Shown here: positions 15,641 to 25,380 of the stretch, in pieces
Numbering within the stretch: the stretch's first letter is position 1
Layout: the number at the start of each line of letters is the position of its first letter
NCBI GenBank assembly: GCA_001784115.1
Contig: MFPD01000020.1
Coordinates: 1 to 59,888 of the forward strand
Origin: Candidatus Levybacteria bacterium RIFCSPLOWO2_02_FULL_37_18
GTDB lineage: Bacteria; Patescibacteriota; Microgenomatia; Levybacterales; UBA12049
Length of the DNA stretch: 59,888 nucleotides
Reading direction: 5' to 3'
Notes under the pieces: generated by a model
What the model was told of the DNA's origin: nothing
What the model saw: only the letters and a program-made list of their open reading frames with translations
Database searches by the model: none
Made by a program: the position numbers and the translations under genes

Positions 15641-17288
15641 CAAACATAAAATAATTTTTTTATCATTGGGAGTAATTTTTTTTGTTGGTTTATTTATAAG
15701 ATTAAATGCTTTAAGTTCTTTTCCCGTTGGTTTTCATCAAGATGAAGCAAGTGTAGGATACAATGGGTATTCACTCTTAATAACTGGAAAAGATGAAAAC
15801 AATAATCCCTTTCCTTTGTATATAGACATGTTTGGAGATAATAGACCATCCGGTTACCATTATTTGACTATAATTCCAATTATGTTGTTTGGCCTTACAG
15901 AATTTTCCACGAGGCTTCCAGGAGCGATTTTTGGAAGCTTAACAATTATAGCCTTTTTTTTCTTAACACACGCAGTGTTTAAAAATAAACTGCTGGGTCT
16001 TGTAAGCTCACTCCTTCTTGCTCTTGCTCCATGGCATGTGTCGCTTTCGAGAGCAAGCGATGAAGCAATCGTTGCTTTGTTTTTTATAGTAGTAGGATTT
16101 ACTTTTTTTATTCATAGTATAAGAAACAACAGTAAAAAACAAATGATAATAGGTACTTTTATTCTCATAGTAAGTTTTTTCTTTTATCATACCCCTAGGG
16201 TTTTCGTTCCCTTACTATTTTTTATAGCCCTTATTTCATGTTTCCCAATTCTTAAAAAGACAAACCGAGAATATAAAATTGCCTGCATATTTTTGTTTCT
16301 TTTTATTTCTTTGATAGCTTTTGTGCTTGTATTTTCCATTCCTGGAGGGACAGGGAGGTTTGGCCAAGTTAATATATTTAGTAATTTTCAAACTGTGTTT
16401 TTTCAAACGCAACAGATCCAAGAGGACGCAATAGCACAATCTTCCTACTTCGCTTCTCGTTTCTTTCATAATAAAATTACAAATGTATTATTAGTTTTTA
16501 TTTCGAACTATTTTGATTATTTCGGGTTAAACTTCCTTTTTACAAAAGGAGGGTTGCCCATTTGGTATTCCATTCCCCGCCAGGGATTGCTGTATTTGAT
16601 TGAGCTTCCGTTTATTGCTATAGGCATGTATCAGCTTATAAGGCGTAAGGTCGATCTGATTCATGTTATTCCATTGTACTGGTTACTAATTGGTCCGTTT
16701 GTGGCAGCAATTACTATGGATGATGTACCCAATATTAACCGGTCTCTTGTAATGTTTCCCATGTTTGATCTAGTAGCTGCTTTCGGATTTCTATATGTAG
16801 TTAATAATCTTAAGAGAAAACAAGGATTACTCTTTATTTTGCTATCGGTGTCGGCACTTTTAGTAAGCTTTTTTTATTTTTTACATCAATATTATTACAA
16901 TGCAAAAACTCATAATCCATGGTATCGAAATAATGGGTTTAAAGCAATGATGGAGGAGGTAAAAAAATCATACAATTCGTACGATAAGGTTGTTATAACA
17001 AAATACCAAGGGGGGACGTACCCTCTTGTTTTGTTTTATATGAAGTTTGATCCAAGGCAGTATCAAAAAGAAGGATCTCCGAAGAGTAAAGAGTACGGGG
17101 GATTTGGAAAATTCTTTTTTGTCCCTCAGGATTGTCCATCGGTACAAACAACAGATAAAACCCCCAGTGGCCGTATTCTTTTTGTAGATTACGGAGGTTG
17201 TAAGTGGGACAAATCTCTTGCTTTTAAAAAAATTACTTTTATTGACCGTGAAGATAGATCAAAAGCGTTTCGCATGGTATATGAATAG
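15633..17288 (+). CDS. ArnT-like GT-C glycosyltransferase
   Basis: This polytopic protein of 551 residues belongs to the ArnT-like group also represented at 17281, 36948, 40549 and 42161. QDEASVGYNGYSLLITGKDE (36-55) contains the catalytic-type D37-E38 and the conserved YN-x-YS string. GYHYLTIIP and RLPGAIFG follow. DVPNINRSLVMFPMFDLVAAFG late in the protein marks the conserved outer-loop/helix signature. The C-terminal soluble part is divergent and lacks the WQYGYKE signature of the other four. I chose ATG 15633 (eight-base overlap with the upstream stop, AAGGA just before it) over 15612. Confidence 0.8.
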   Translation: MFNKHKIIFLSLGVIFFVGLFIRLNALSSFPVGFHQDEASVGYNGYSLLITGKDENNNPFPLYIDMFGDNRPSGYHYLTIIPIMLFGLTEFSTRLPGAIFGSLTIIAFFFLTHAVFKNKLLGLVSSLLLALAPWHVSLSRASDEAIVALFFIVVGFTFFIHSIRNNSKKQMIIGTFILIVSFFFYHTPRVFVPLLFFIALISCFPILKKTNREYKIACIFLFLFISLIAFVLVFSIPGGTGRFGQVNIFSNFQTVFFQTQQIQEDAIAQSSYFASRFFHNKITNVLLVFISNYFDYFGLNFLFTKGGLPIWYSIPRQGLLYLIELPFIAIGMYQLIRRKVDLIHVIPLYWLLIGPFVAAITMDDVPNINRSLVMFPMFDLVAAFGFLYVVNNLKRKQGLLFILLSVSALLVSFFYFLHQYYYNAKTHNPWYRNNGFKAMMEEVKKSYNSYDKVVITKYQGGTYPLVLFYMKFDPRQYQKEGSPKSKEYGGFGKFFFVPQDCPSVQTTDKTPSGRILFVDYGGCKWDKSLAFKKITFIDREDRSKAFRMVYE

Positions 17289-18936
17289 TTTTTTAAAAAA
17301 ACGCTTAATACGATATATTTTTTTTTCAATCTTAATTCTTAGTATTTTCTTGCGATTTAACCAGTTAGGAAATAATCCGCCAAGCTTAGATTGGGATGAA
17401 GCAAGTCTCGGATACAATGCGTATGCTCTATTAAAAACTGGAGCGGATGAATATGGAAATAAATTTCCAATGAGTATTCGTTCGTTTGACGATTACAAAC
17501 CTCCACTGTATGCATACCTGATTGTTTCTTCTATCGCATTTTATGGTTTGAATGAGTTTGGTGTTAGATTTCCGAGTGCTATTTTAGGAGTAGTTGCTGT
17601 AATTCTTACTTATTTTTTTGCCAAAGAGTTATTCAAATCAATAGATCAAAAGGAAACTATTGCGCTTTGTTCCTCTTTTTTTATGGCAATAAGTCCTTGG
17701 CATTTACAATTTTCTCGGGCTGCGTTTGAAGGAAATGTGGGTCTCACTTTTTTTCTCTTAGGTATGCTTTTATTTCTTAAAGGCTTAAAAAAGCCTTATT
17801 TTTTATTACTTTCAGGAATTTCTTATGTATTAAGCATGTATTCTTACCATAGCTTTCGTCTTATTGTTCCATCCGTATTATTAGCAAGCAGTATGATTTT
17901 TTATCAAGCCTTATGGCAGAAAAAATTCTATTCATGTATTACATTTTTATCTATGATTGTTTTATCTGTACCTATTTTTCTCAGTATATTTTCAGTTTCA
18001 GGTACTGGTGCAAGACTTTCTATGGTAACGATTTTTTCACCTGCAGAAACACTTCATGCATCAATTAATAGGTTGCGACTTGATCAAAAAAGAGGAAACA
18101 CAATCGGAGAACTATTTCATAACAGAAGAGTTACATATTTTCTTGCAATAGCCAAAGGATACCTTGATCATTATAATCCCGACTTTTTATTTTTACATGG
18201 TGATGGAGGAAAACAACATCATGCAGTGGATACGGGAATGTTATATTTATTTGAGCTGCCATTTATTATTGTTGGTTTTGTTTTTTTGTTTCAAAAATTC
18301 GACAGACGAATTCTTTTTTTTACTACATACTTTTTTTTAAGCCCGATTGCTTCTGCAATTTCTACAGGTACCCCTCATCCGGTGAGAGCCATTGCCATGA
18401 TTCCGGCTTTTCATATACTTACTGCATTAGGAGTTGTTATGTCTTATTATTTGCTTTACAGGATTGGTAGATTTTTCAAGCTTGGAATTGTTTTTTTTGT
18501 CTCAACACTTTTTATTTTTAATTTTTTATATTATCTTCATCAATATTATGTTCACACACCTATTGAGTATGGGTATTTTTGGCAATATGGTAATAAAGAA
18601 GCTGTTTATTTTGCATTAGAATCTGAAAAAAAATATAACAAGATTATCATGACATACGGCTATGATCAACCATATATTTATTATTTGTTTTATGGAAAAA
18701 TAGACCCTCTGTGGTATCAGAATCATTGGAATTATAATGGTAACGGGAAATTAGATAGGTTTAAAAGGATAATAGGAAAATATGAGTTTAGACCTATTCA
18801 ATATGGGGTAGATAGTCGTATTCCCAAAACGCTTCTTATAGGAACACCTGAGGAAATTCCAAAAAATAGGAAAATAATTAAGGAGATATTATTTCCAGAC
18901 GGACGAACCGCCTACCGAATTTCGTCTTCATTATGA
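17281..18936 (+). CDS. ArnT-like GT-C glycosyltransferase
   Basis: This tandem paralogue of 15633 has 551 residues. DWDEASLGYNAYALLKTGAD (37-56) carries D39-E40. RSFDDYKPPLYAYL (67-80) gives the K-P pair of the family. APWH-like SPWHLQFSRAAFEGN and GTPHPVRAIAMIPAFHILTALG are shared with the other members. The C-terminal domain begins HQYYVHTP...FWQYGNKEAV. About ten to eleven hydrophobic segments precede it. ATG 17281 overlaps the upstream stop by eight bases, whereas an earlier frame start at 17218 would run far into the preceding gene. It is followed by a PTPS-related gene with a four-base overlap. Confidence 0.82.
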   Translation: MNSFLKKRLIRYIFFSILILSIFLRFNQLGNNPPSLDWDEASLGYNAYALLKTGADEYGNKFPMSIRSFDDYKPPLYAYLIVSSIAFYGLNEFGVRFPSAILGVVAVILTYFFAKELFKSIDQKETIALCSSFFMAISPWHLQFSRAAFEGNVGLTFFLLGMLLFLKGLKKPYFLLLSGISYVLSMYSYHSFRLIVPSVLLASSMIFYQALWQKKFYSCITFLSMIVLSVPIFLSIFSVSGTGARLSMVTIFSPAETLHASINRLRLDQKRGNTIGELFHNRRVTYFLAIAKGYLDHYNPDFLFLHGDGGKQHHAVDTGMLYLFELPFIIVGFVFLFQKFDRRILFFTTYFFLSPIASAISTGTPHPVRAIAMIPAFHILTALGVVMSYYLLYRIGRFFKLGIVFFVSTLFIFNFLYYLHQYYVHTPIEYGYFWQYGNKEAVYFALESEKKYNKIIMTYGYDQPYIYYLFYGKIDPLWYQNHWNYNGNGKLDRFKRIIGKYEFRPIQYGVDSRIPKTLLIGTPEEIPKNRKIIKEILFPDGRTAYRISSSL

Positions 18937-20585
18937 AGATTTTTTATCGTTCTAAACAAGTTTATTTTTATATATTATTGTGTATTTTCTTTTTAATAAT
19001 TACTACTCCTGTCATTCTTCCATTTTTTTATAAAGGTTATTTTCCAACCCACGATGGTGAATGGGCAGTTATAAGACTTACAGACATGTATCGGGAGCTG
19101 AAAGATAAACAGATTCCACCCCGTTTTAGTGGAAATCTTAATTTTGGTTATGGGTATCCATTATTTAATTTTACATATCCTTTTCCATATTATGCCGGCA
19201 TAGTAATATACTTACTACATTTTGGTTTTGTTAATAGCATTAAAATATTATTTATTTCAAGTGTTTTATTTTCTGCAGTGAGTATGTTTTTTGTTTCAAA
19301 GACATTGTGGAACAGTACACTAGCCGGATTTATTTCTTCAACCGCGTACGTATATGTTCCATATAGAATGGTTGATTTATTTGTTCGTGGTTCGCTCGGA
19401 GAATCACTATCATTTGCTCTTTTTCCCGCAATACTTTTTTGTGTAATAAAACTATTGCGAACAGGAAAAGATATATATGGTATTTTCTTAGCAATTTTAT
19501 ATGGAATACTTGTCCAAACTCACAATATCATGGCAATTTTTTTTAGTATCTTTCTTTTACTTTTTATTTTAGGCAGCTTATTTTATATTCGATATAAATC
19601 TATAAAGAAAATTGTTTTTTTCTTGTTGTTGGGGGTGGGAGCATCAGCATTTTTTTGGTTACCTGCATTAGTAGAAAAGAAACATATTCTTTTATCTTAC
19701 GTTCCTATTACAGACAGAAGCCTCTATTTTGTTACGTTTTCGCAATTGTTTTTTTCCAAGTGGGGCTATGGTGCTCCTGCAAGCAGTGATGGGTTTACGT
19801 ATCAAATAGGTATTCCATTCGTATTAATTCTTTTGATTACTTTAATAGTGCTTATCAGTAAGAAAAGAAGCACTATTTTCAATACGGTTAATACGCAAGC
19901 TTTAGTTTTGGTTGGAATTACAATTTTATTTTTTCCTCTTCTTTTTAAAGAATCTGAAATTGTTTGGCGTTTGCCATTTCTTTCCGAAATAAACTATCCA
20001 TGGATATTGCTTGGTATGTTAGGGTTTCTCTTAAGTCTTCTAAGCGGATTTGTGGCTGCAAAGCCGTTTTGGAGATTTGTTGCGGTATGTTGTGTTTTGG
20101 TTAACATATTCTTAGTTCTTCCACATGCAAAACCTCAATATTTCGTAGACAGAGGAGACACATATTATATGACAAACGATGCTACGACAACTTCTTCTAA
20201 CGAGCTTATGCCTATTTGGGTTAAAAAATTTCCCTTGCGTCGCCCTGAAAATAAAGCTGTACTTATCAAAGGTAGAGGTTTGGTTGAAACTGAGAAATTA
20301 TCGTCACGTAGAATTACTTTTACAGCCAATTTGCAAACAGACGGGGTAGTTCGTATTAACACAATTTACTATCCGGGATGGATTCTGGAAGGATCTAAAA
20401 GATCAATCGCTTATGATAATCCGCAAGGAGTAATGGAGATACCACTTAGTAAGGGAATGAACAAAATTTCTTTAGTATTTAAAGAAACACTATTTCGATC
20501 CGTCTGCGATTTGCTTTCTTTATTTTCACTTTTTATTATTGCTGTTTTGTTTGTTAAACAAATCAAAGTTCTAAAAGTAAATTAA
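18933..20585 (+). CDS. PTPS-related (PF10131-type) polytopic membrane protein
   Basis: This 550-residue GT-C-like membrane protein is often named 6-pyruvoyl-tetrahydropterin synthase-related; it has no pterin enzyme fold, so that name is misleading. Signatures shared by the four copies here are HDGEW...R near 33-40, FGYGYPLFNFTYPFPYY, PYRMVDLFVRGSLGE, QTHN, and INYPW, ending in a beta-rich outer domain with IYYPGW and a final C-terminal helix. The His-Asp pair just after the first helix is a candidate catalytic site, by analogy with other GT-C enzymes. It overlaps the previous gene by four bases. The substrate is unknown. Confidence 0.78.
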   Translation: MKIFYRSKQVYFYILLCIFFLIITTPVILPFFYKGYFPTHDGEWAVIRLTDMYRELKDKQIPPRFSGNLNFGYGYPLFNFTYPFPYYAGIVIYLLHFGFVNSIKILFISSVLFSAVSMFFVSKTLWNSTLAGFISSTAYVYVPYRMVDLFVRGSLGESLSFALFPAILFCVIKLLRTGKDIYGIFLAILYGILVQTHNIMAIFFSIFLLLFILGSLFYIRYKSIKKIVFFLLLGVGASAFFWLPALVEKKHILLSYVPITDRSLYFVTFSQLFFSKWGYGAPASSDGFTYQIGIPFVLILLITLIVLISKKRSTIFNTVNTQALVLVGITILFFPLLFKESEIVWRLPFLSEINYPWILLGMLGFLLSLLSGFVAAKPFWRFVAVCCVLVNIFLVLPHAKPQYFVDRGDTYYMTNDATTTSSNELMPIWVKKFPLRRPENKAVLIKGRGLVETEKLSSRRITFTANLQTDGVVRINTIYYPGWILEGSKRSIAYDNPQGVMEIPLSKGMNKISLVFKETLFRSVCDLLSLFSLFIIAVLFVKQIKVLKVN

Positions 20586-20591
20586 GGCGAT

Positions 20592-22307
20592 ATGAAAAGA
20601 GTAATTCGTACATTCCACGTTTATGAAAGCGTTTTGGTCCTGATTCTTTTATCTTTTTTTGCTATCAAACCATTGCTTGCGCAGGGTTTTTTTCCAATGC
20701 ATGATGATACGCAAGTAGCCAGGGTATATGAAATGACGAAGTCATTAAAAGATGGTATGTTTCCTGTCCGGTGGGTTCCTGATTTAGGATACGGGTACGG
20801 GTATCCTATTTTTAATTTTTATGCTCCACTTTCTTACTATATAGGTTCATTGTTTAGCCTAATAGGTTTTGACTCATTGACGGCACTAAAAATAATGATG
20901 GGAATAGGAATTGTTTTTTCTGGGATTTCCATGTATTTTCTTGCAAGAGAATTTTGGGGAGAAGTAGGAGGAGTTCTTTCAGGAATGCTTTATGTATACG
21001 CACCGTATCACGCTTTGGAGATTTATGTTAGAGGTGATGTAGCTGAATTCTGGGCATATGCTTTTATTCCTCTTGTCTTTTATGCATTTGTAAAACTTTA
21101 TAAAACACAAGAGTTAAGATATGTTGCAATAGGTTCAATTACATATGCTTCCATTATTCTTTCACATAATCTTACTGGGTTAATGGTTACCCTCTTCATT
21201 TTCGTTGTTCTATTGTTTTATTGTTATTTTGCTTACAAAAGAAGAAAACTGTTTATTGTTTACAGTTTACTGTTTACTGTTTTTGTCGGTTTACTTTTGT
21301 CTGCATTTTATTGGATACCTGCAATCTTAGAGATGAACTATACGAACGTACTATCACAGATTGGTGGTGGAGCTAATTTTAAAGAGCATTTTGTTTGTCT
21401 TAGCCAATTATGGGAAAGTCCATGGGGTTTTGGAGGATCTACTTCGGGATGCATCGATGGCATTTCGTTTAGAATAGGAAAGATTCACACTATTTTAGCA
21501 ATAGTAACTTTTATGTATTCATTGTTGAAGTGGAAAAAAAATAAATATGAATCAAGGGCGTTAGCCGCCGGGTTTTTTGGATTTTTACTTTCCATTTTTT
21601 TACTATTACAAAGTTCTCAGTTTGTTTGGGAAGCTTTTCCTTTTATGTCTTTTTTCCAATATCCATGGAGGTTTTTAATTATGGTTGTATTTTTTTCTTC
21701 TTTTATGTCCGGATATTTTGTACATGAAATGCACGAGATACATAAAGCATCAAAAATAGTTTCTTATATTTTTGTAGGAATTATTATTAGTGGTTTGATT
21801 ATAAATTATGTAAAGCTTTTTAACCCACAATATGTCTCCTCAGATTTGGTTACTAATTACACGAATGAAAAAGCTTTACAATGGACAGTTTCAAAGATTT
21901 CAGATGAATATATGCCAAAGAATTTTAGAAAACCAAATAATGAAAATGAAGTAATTTCTCATAAATTTTACGTTGAAAAAGGAGACGCGGTAATTGTTAA
22001 TAGTCAGGAAAAAACACAGTATGCAAAAGCAGAAATTATCTCAAAATCAGAGTCTATGATCCTAATTCAAACTGCATATTTTCCTGCATGGAAAATATAT
22101 ATAGATAGAGTAAATACTCCTTTTAAGATTACGCAAAAAGGGATGGAAATAAAAGAAAATCCAGGAAAACATGTGATTGAGGTAAAATTTGAACAGACGC
22201 CATTAGAAAAGATAGCTAATCTCATGAGCCTGATCGGGTTATTTTTACTTATTATTGGTATAATAAGAAATAATTTTTTCCTCTTTTATGAAAAGACCAA
22301 CGGTTGA
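20592..22307 (+). CDS. PTPS-related polytopic membrane protein with heptanucleotide repeat
   Basis: This 571-residue protein is the tandem paralogue of 18933. HDDTQVARVYEM near 35-46, YGYGYPIFNFYAPLSYY, PYHALEIYVRGDVAE, LSHN and FFQYPWRF are the family signatures. A late AYFPAWKIYIDR strand region precedes the C-terminal helix. The acidic HDD replaces HDG of the other copies. Codons around residues 220-231 are built from five tandem 7-base units, an unstable design because losing or gaining one unit shifts the frame. A seven-base gap with weak AAGGCG separates it from the upstream gene, and it overlaps the next GT2 by 20 bases. Confidence 0.78.
   Translation: MKRVIRTFHVYESVLVLILLSFFAIKPLLAQGFFPMHDDTQVARVYEMTKSLKDGMFPVRWVPDLGYGYGYPIFNFYAPLSYYIGSLFSLIGFDSLTALKIMMGIGIVFSGISMYFLAREFWGEVGGVLSGMLYVYAPYHALEIYVRGDVAEFWAYAFIPLVFYAFVKLYKTQELRYVAIGSITYASIILSHNLTGLMVTLFIFVVLLFYCYFAYKRRKLFIVYSLLFTVFVGLLLSAFYWIPAILEMNYTNVLSQIGGGANFKEHFVCLSQLWESPWGFGGSTSGCIDGISFRIGKIHTILAIVTFMYSLLKWKKNKYESRALAAGFFGFLLSIFLLLQSSQFVWEAFPFMSFFQYPWRFLIMVVFFSSFMSGYFVHEMHEIHKASKIVSYIFVGIIISGLIINYVKLFNPQYVSSDLVTNYTNEKALQWTVSKISDEYMPKNFRKPNNENEVISHKFYVEKGDAVIVNSQEKTQYAKAEIISKSESMILIQTAYFPAWKIYIDRVNTPFKITQKGMEIKENPGKHVIEVKFEQTPLEKIANLMSLIGLFLLIIGIIRNNFFLFYEKTNG
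21249..21283 (+). repeat. Five-copy heptanucleotide repeat inside a coding sequence
   Basis: Consecutive units CTGTTTA, TTGTTTA, CAGTTTA, CTGTTTA and CTGTTTT lie within the gene at 20592 and encode part of a hydrophobic helix. Seven is not a multiple of three, so slippage by one unit would truncate the protein. Units differ at one or two positions, which lowers slippage rates. Confidence 0.7.
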
Positions 22308-23016
22308 AATTACCATTCCTGTTTATAATGAAGAAAAAGAACTTGAAGAACACATAAACGTTTTATCTGATTTTTGTGAAAAAAATCTTAAAAATTACGA
22401 TTGGCATATTACTATTGCAGATAATGCCTCAAGCGATAACACACCTATAGTCGCAGCAACAATAGAGCGAAAAAATCATAAGGTTAGTCTTTTTAGGCTG
22501 GAACAAAAAGGAAGGGGTAGGGCAGTAAAAAGGGTATGGAGTAAGTCAGGAAGCGATTTTTGTGTATACATGGATTTGGATCTTTCCACAGATTTAAAGC
22601 ATCTCCCAACCATTTTAAAAGCACTTGAAAATGGATACGATATTACAGTTGGTTCAAGGCTATTAGAAGGATCTGTAGTTGAAGGAAGGACTGTGCTTCG
22701 GGAATTTACCTCTCGAACACTCAATTTTTTATTTATTCGTTTATTTTTTAACACCCATTTTACAGACGCTCAGTGTGGGTTTAAAGGGGTTACAAAACGA
22801 GTAGTGTTAGAGCTTATTCCTAAAATTTTAGACAATGACTGGTTTTTCGATGGTGAATTACTTATTGTTGGTGAAAAAAGCGGATATAAAATTTATGAAG
22901 AGCCGGTTCATTGGGTTGATAATCCGGGTTCGACTGTTCGGCTTTTGTCAACAATTTGGGGAGATATATTAGTAATCATTCGACTTTTAAAGACAAGACC
23001 TTGGAGAAAGCTTTAA
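22288..23016 (+). CDS. GT2 polyprenyl-phosphate glucosyltransferase (ALG5)-like
   Basis: This cytoplasmic GT-A enzyme of 242 residues opens with ITIPVYNEE near 8-16. ADNASSDNT at 44-52 replaces the usual DDGS, KGRGRAVKR is at 74-82, the metal site is DLD at 96-98 in YMDLDLSTD, and GSRLLEGS and DAQCGFKG follow. The latter two are typical of the ALG5/DPM-type GT2 group that charges polyprenyl phosphate. No membrane helix follows. It overlaps the upstream PTPS-related gene by 20 bases and sits 7 bases before a flippase, so carrier loading and export are encoded side by side. Confidence 0.82.
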   Translation: MKRPTVEITIPVYNEEKELEEHINVLSDFCEKNLKNYDWHITIADNASSDNTPIVAATIERKNHKVSLFRLEQKGRGRAVKRVWSKSGSDFCVYMDLDLSTDLKHLPTILKALENGYDITVGSRLLEGSVVEGRTVLREFTSRTLNFLFIRLFFNTHFTDAQCGFKGVTKRVVLELIPKILDNDWFFDGELLIVGEKSGYKIYEEPVHWVDNPGSTVRLLSTIWGDILVIIRLLKTRPWRKL

Positions 23017-23023
23017 TATACGT

Positions 23024-24469
23024 ATGAGTGAATCAGATATGTCAACTGTTGCAAGAAGGTCAGCTCACGGTATTTTAGCGCTTGTTTCCAGAACTTTTCT
23101 TCTAAACGTAGTTTCATTCGCATCTTCTCTTATAATTTTTAGTATTTTAACAGCTTCCGATGTAGGAATATATACGGCAGTAGTTGCAATTCAAAGAATT
23201 ATAAGCTTTTTTACTGATATTGGCTTTGGTGCGGCACTGGTTCAAAAAAGAGAGGAACTGAAAGAAGAAGACCTGACTACAAGTTTTACAGTTCAGTTAT
23301 TTCTTACGCTTTCAGTGTTTGCGACAGTTCTTGTGTTAAGTAGTTCTATTCTGTCTTTTTTTCATCTTAATGCGGTTGCCGGGCGATTACTTATTGTTTT
23401 AGTTTTATCAATTGTCTTTTCTTCTTTTAAAACAATACCATCAATTCTTCTTGAAAGAAAAATAGAATTTCAAAAACTGGTTATTCCTCAGATGACTGAA
23501 TCCATTGTGTTTAATGTAATTCTTATTGTGATGGTTTTAAAAGGTTTTGGAATAGACAGTTTCTCAGTAGCATTTTTAGTATCAAGTGTTATTAGTATTC
23601 CAATTTATTTTTATATTTCTCCATGGAAAGTAAGATTGGGACTAAATAAATCATCGCTTACTCATCTAAAATTCGGCTTCGCATATCAGATGAAAAACGT
23701 TCTTGCAACGGTAAAAGATGATTTACTGACAGTTTTGTTGACAAAATTTTTATCATTTGCGGAAATTGGATATATAGGATTTGCTCAAAGACTTTCTTTT
23801 TTCGTATTTCGCTATATTGTTGATTCTGTTACAAAAGTAACATTTTCGACATATTCTCGCGTGCAGGATAGATTGGATATATTGAAAAAAGGAATTGAGA
23901 AATCTTTATTTTTTGTAAGCTGCACGATGTTTCCTATCCTTTTTGGACTGATAGTAACAGGAGGATATATTATTGAATATTTTCCAAAATGGCATGGGAA
24001 ATGGGAACCAGCTATTATTAGTTTAATATTTTTTTCTTTAAATGCTATGGTGTCTTCAATCTCGGGGATTTTAGTAAATGTGCTAGATGCATCCGGAAGG
24101 GTGAAAACTACGCTTAAACTCATGGTGATGTGGACAATTCTTACTTGGGTATTGACTTTGATTTTTATCAAACTATGGGGATACAATGGAGTTGCAATTG
24201 CTTCTTTCTTAGTGACACTTACAATTGTTATCACAGTTCAATTAGCAAGAAGAGTAGTTGACTTTGCATTTTTTAGAAATATATATAAACCATTAATAAG
24301 TTCTGTTATCATGGGAATTGTAATATATTTTTGCGCACCGTATTTTATTTCAAGTTTGTTTAGTCTTATTGTAGTAAGCGCAGTTGGCGGAAGTTTGTAT
24401 ATAATTTTATTATACCTTTTAGCAAAAAAAGAATTACACGAAAACATTAACTTATTTTTTAGATTATGA
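23024..24469 (+). CDS. Oligosaccharide flippase, Wzx/WzxC-like (PST family)
   Basis: This polytopic exporter of 481 residues belongs to the MOP/PST superfamily, which flips lipid-linked oligosaccharides across the membrane. The N-terminal DVGIYTAVVAIQRIISFFTD and FGAALVQKREEL regions are typical of the polysaccharide synthase 3 (WzxC) branch. About twelve to fourteen hydrophobic segments are spread over the length, with LERKIEFQKL in the cytoplasmic loop. It is the first of two flippases in the cluster; the second, at 55152, is a different subfamily. It lies between the ALG5-like enzyme and three GT2 genes, and overlaps the next by four bases. Confidence 0.85.
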   Translation: MSESDMSTVARRSAHGILALVSRTFLLNVVSFASSLIIFSILTASDVGIYTAVVAIQRIISFFTDIGFGAALVQKREELKEEDLTTSFTVQLFLTLSVFATVLVLSSSILSFFHLNAVAGRLLIVLVLSIVFSSFKTIPSILLERKIEFQKLVIPQMTESIVFNVILIVMVLKGFGIDSFSVAFLVSSVISIPIYFYISPWKVRLGLNKSSLTHLKFGFAYQMKNVLATVKDDLLTVLLTKFLSFAEIGYIGFAQRLSFFVFRYIVDSVTKVTFSTYSRVQDRLDILKKGIEKSLFFVSCTMFPILFGLIVTGGYIIEYFPKWHGKWEPAIISLIFFSLNAMVSSISGILVNVLDASGRVKTTLKLMVMWTILTWVLTLIFIKLWGYNGVAIASFLVTLTIVITVQLARRVVDFAFFRNIYKPLISSVIMGIVIYFCAPYFISSLFSLIVVSAVGGSLYIILLYLLAKKELHENINLFFRL

Positions 24470-25380
24470 GTGAGAACAAAAAATTATCAGTTGTAATTTC
24501 TGCATTTAATGAGGAAAAGAGAATTAGGCAGTGTCTGAATTCTATAACATTTGCCGATGAAATTATATTTGTAGATAACTCATCGACTGATTCAACAGTT
24601 GCTGTGGCAAAAAAATATACAAAAAAAATATTTACTCGGCCAAATAACTTAATGCTTAATGTAAACAAAAATTACGGTTTTACAAGGGCGACAGGTGATT
24701 GGATTTTATATTTGGATGCGGATGAAATAGCGAGTGAAGAGTTAAAAAAGGAAATTCAATCAACTATAAATACAGAAAAAGATATTTATGGGTATTGGAT
24801 TCCGCGTAAAAATTTCATATTTAATAAGTTGATTCTTCATGGTGGATGGTATCCGGATTTTCAGATGAGATTATTCAAAAAAGGATTTGGGAAATTTGAA
24901 GAGCGGCATGTTCATGAAATGATTGCGGTAGATGGAAAAACAGAGTATCTACGGCACCATGTATTACACAGTAATTACGAATCTATCTCTCAATTTCTGC
25001 ACAAAGCAACGGTAATCTATGCTCCGAATGAAGCAACGGAGTTGTTAAGAAAAGGATATACATTTAATTTTGTGGATTGTTTTCGGTTTCCTTCAAAGGA
25101 GTTTATGAGTCGATTCTTTGCGAGGGAAGGGTATAAGGATGGTTTTCATGGGTTGATGCTTGCAATATTTATGGCATTTTATCACTTTATTGTGTTTTGT
25201 TTCATTTGGGAACGCCTTGGATTTTCCGATTTTGAAACAAACAAAACTATCTCCTTTGTAAAAAAAGAGTTAGCTGGTATTAAAAAAGAAATGAAGTACT
25301 GGTTAGAGAAAGAAAAGATGAAAAATATTAAAAATCCAATTATAAAATTTGTGATAAAAATTACTTCTCTTTTAGGTTGA
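24466..25380 (+). CDS. GT2 glycosyltransferase, WaaE/KdtX-like
   Basis: This enzyme of 304 residues has LSVVISAFNEE at 7-17, FVDNSSTDST at 35-44 and YLDADE at 82-87 (metal-binding D84-x-D86 followed by E87). This DADE form and the later PRKNFIFN...GGWYPDFQMRLFKKG segment are typical of WaaE-type sugar transferases acting on lipid-linked or core glycans. HVHEM follows near 144. One or two hydrophobic segments near 225-255 suggest membrane association. It is the first of three GT2 genes in a row (with 25380 and 26311) directly after the flippase; the close relative at 46974 shares the PRKNFF and YPDY motifs. Confidence 0.83.
   Translation: MSENKKLSVVISAFNEEKRIRQCLNSITFADEIIFVDNSSTDSTVAVAKKYTKKIFTRPNNLMLNVNKNYGFTRATGDWILYLDADEIASEELKKEIQSTINTEKDIYGYWIPRKNFIFNKLILHGGWYPDFQMRLFKKGFGKFEERHVHEMIAVDGKTEYLRHHVLHSNYESISQFLHKATVIYAPNEATELLRKGYTFNFVDCFRFPSKEFMSRFFAREGYKDGFHGLMLAIFMAFYHFIVFCFIWERLGFSDFETNKTISFVKKELAGIKKEMKYWLEKEKMKNIKNPIIKFVIKITSLLG

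Noticed and set aside
18933-20585. 6-pyruvoyl-tetrahydropterin synthase activity
   Set aside because: No soluble pterin synthase fold or zinc-binding His triad is visible; the protein is polytopic and GT-C-like.
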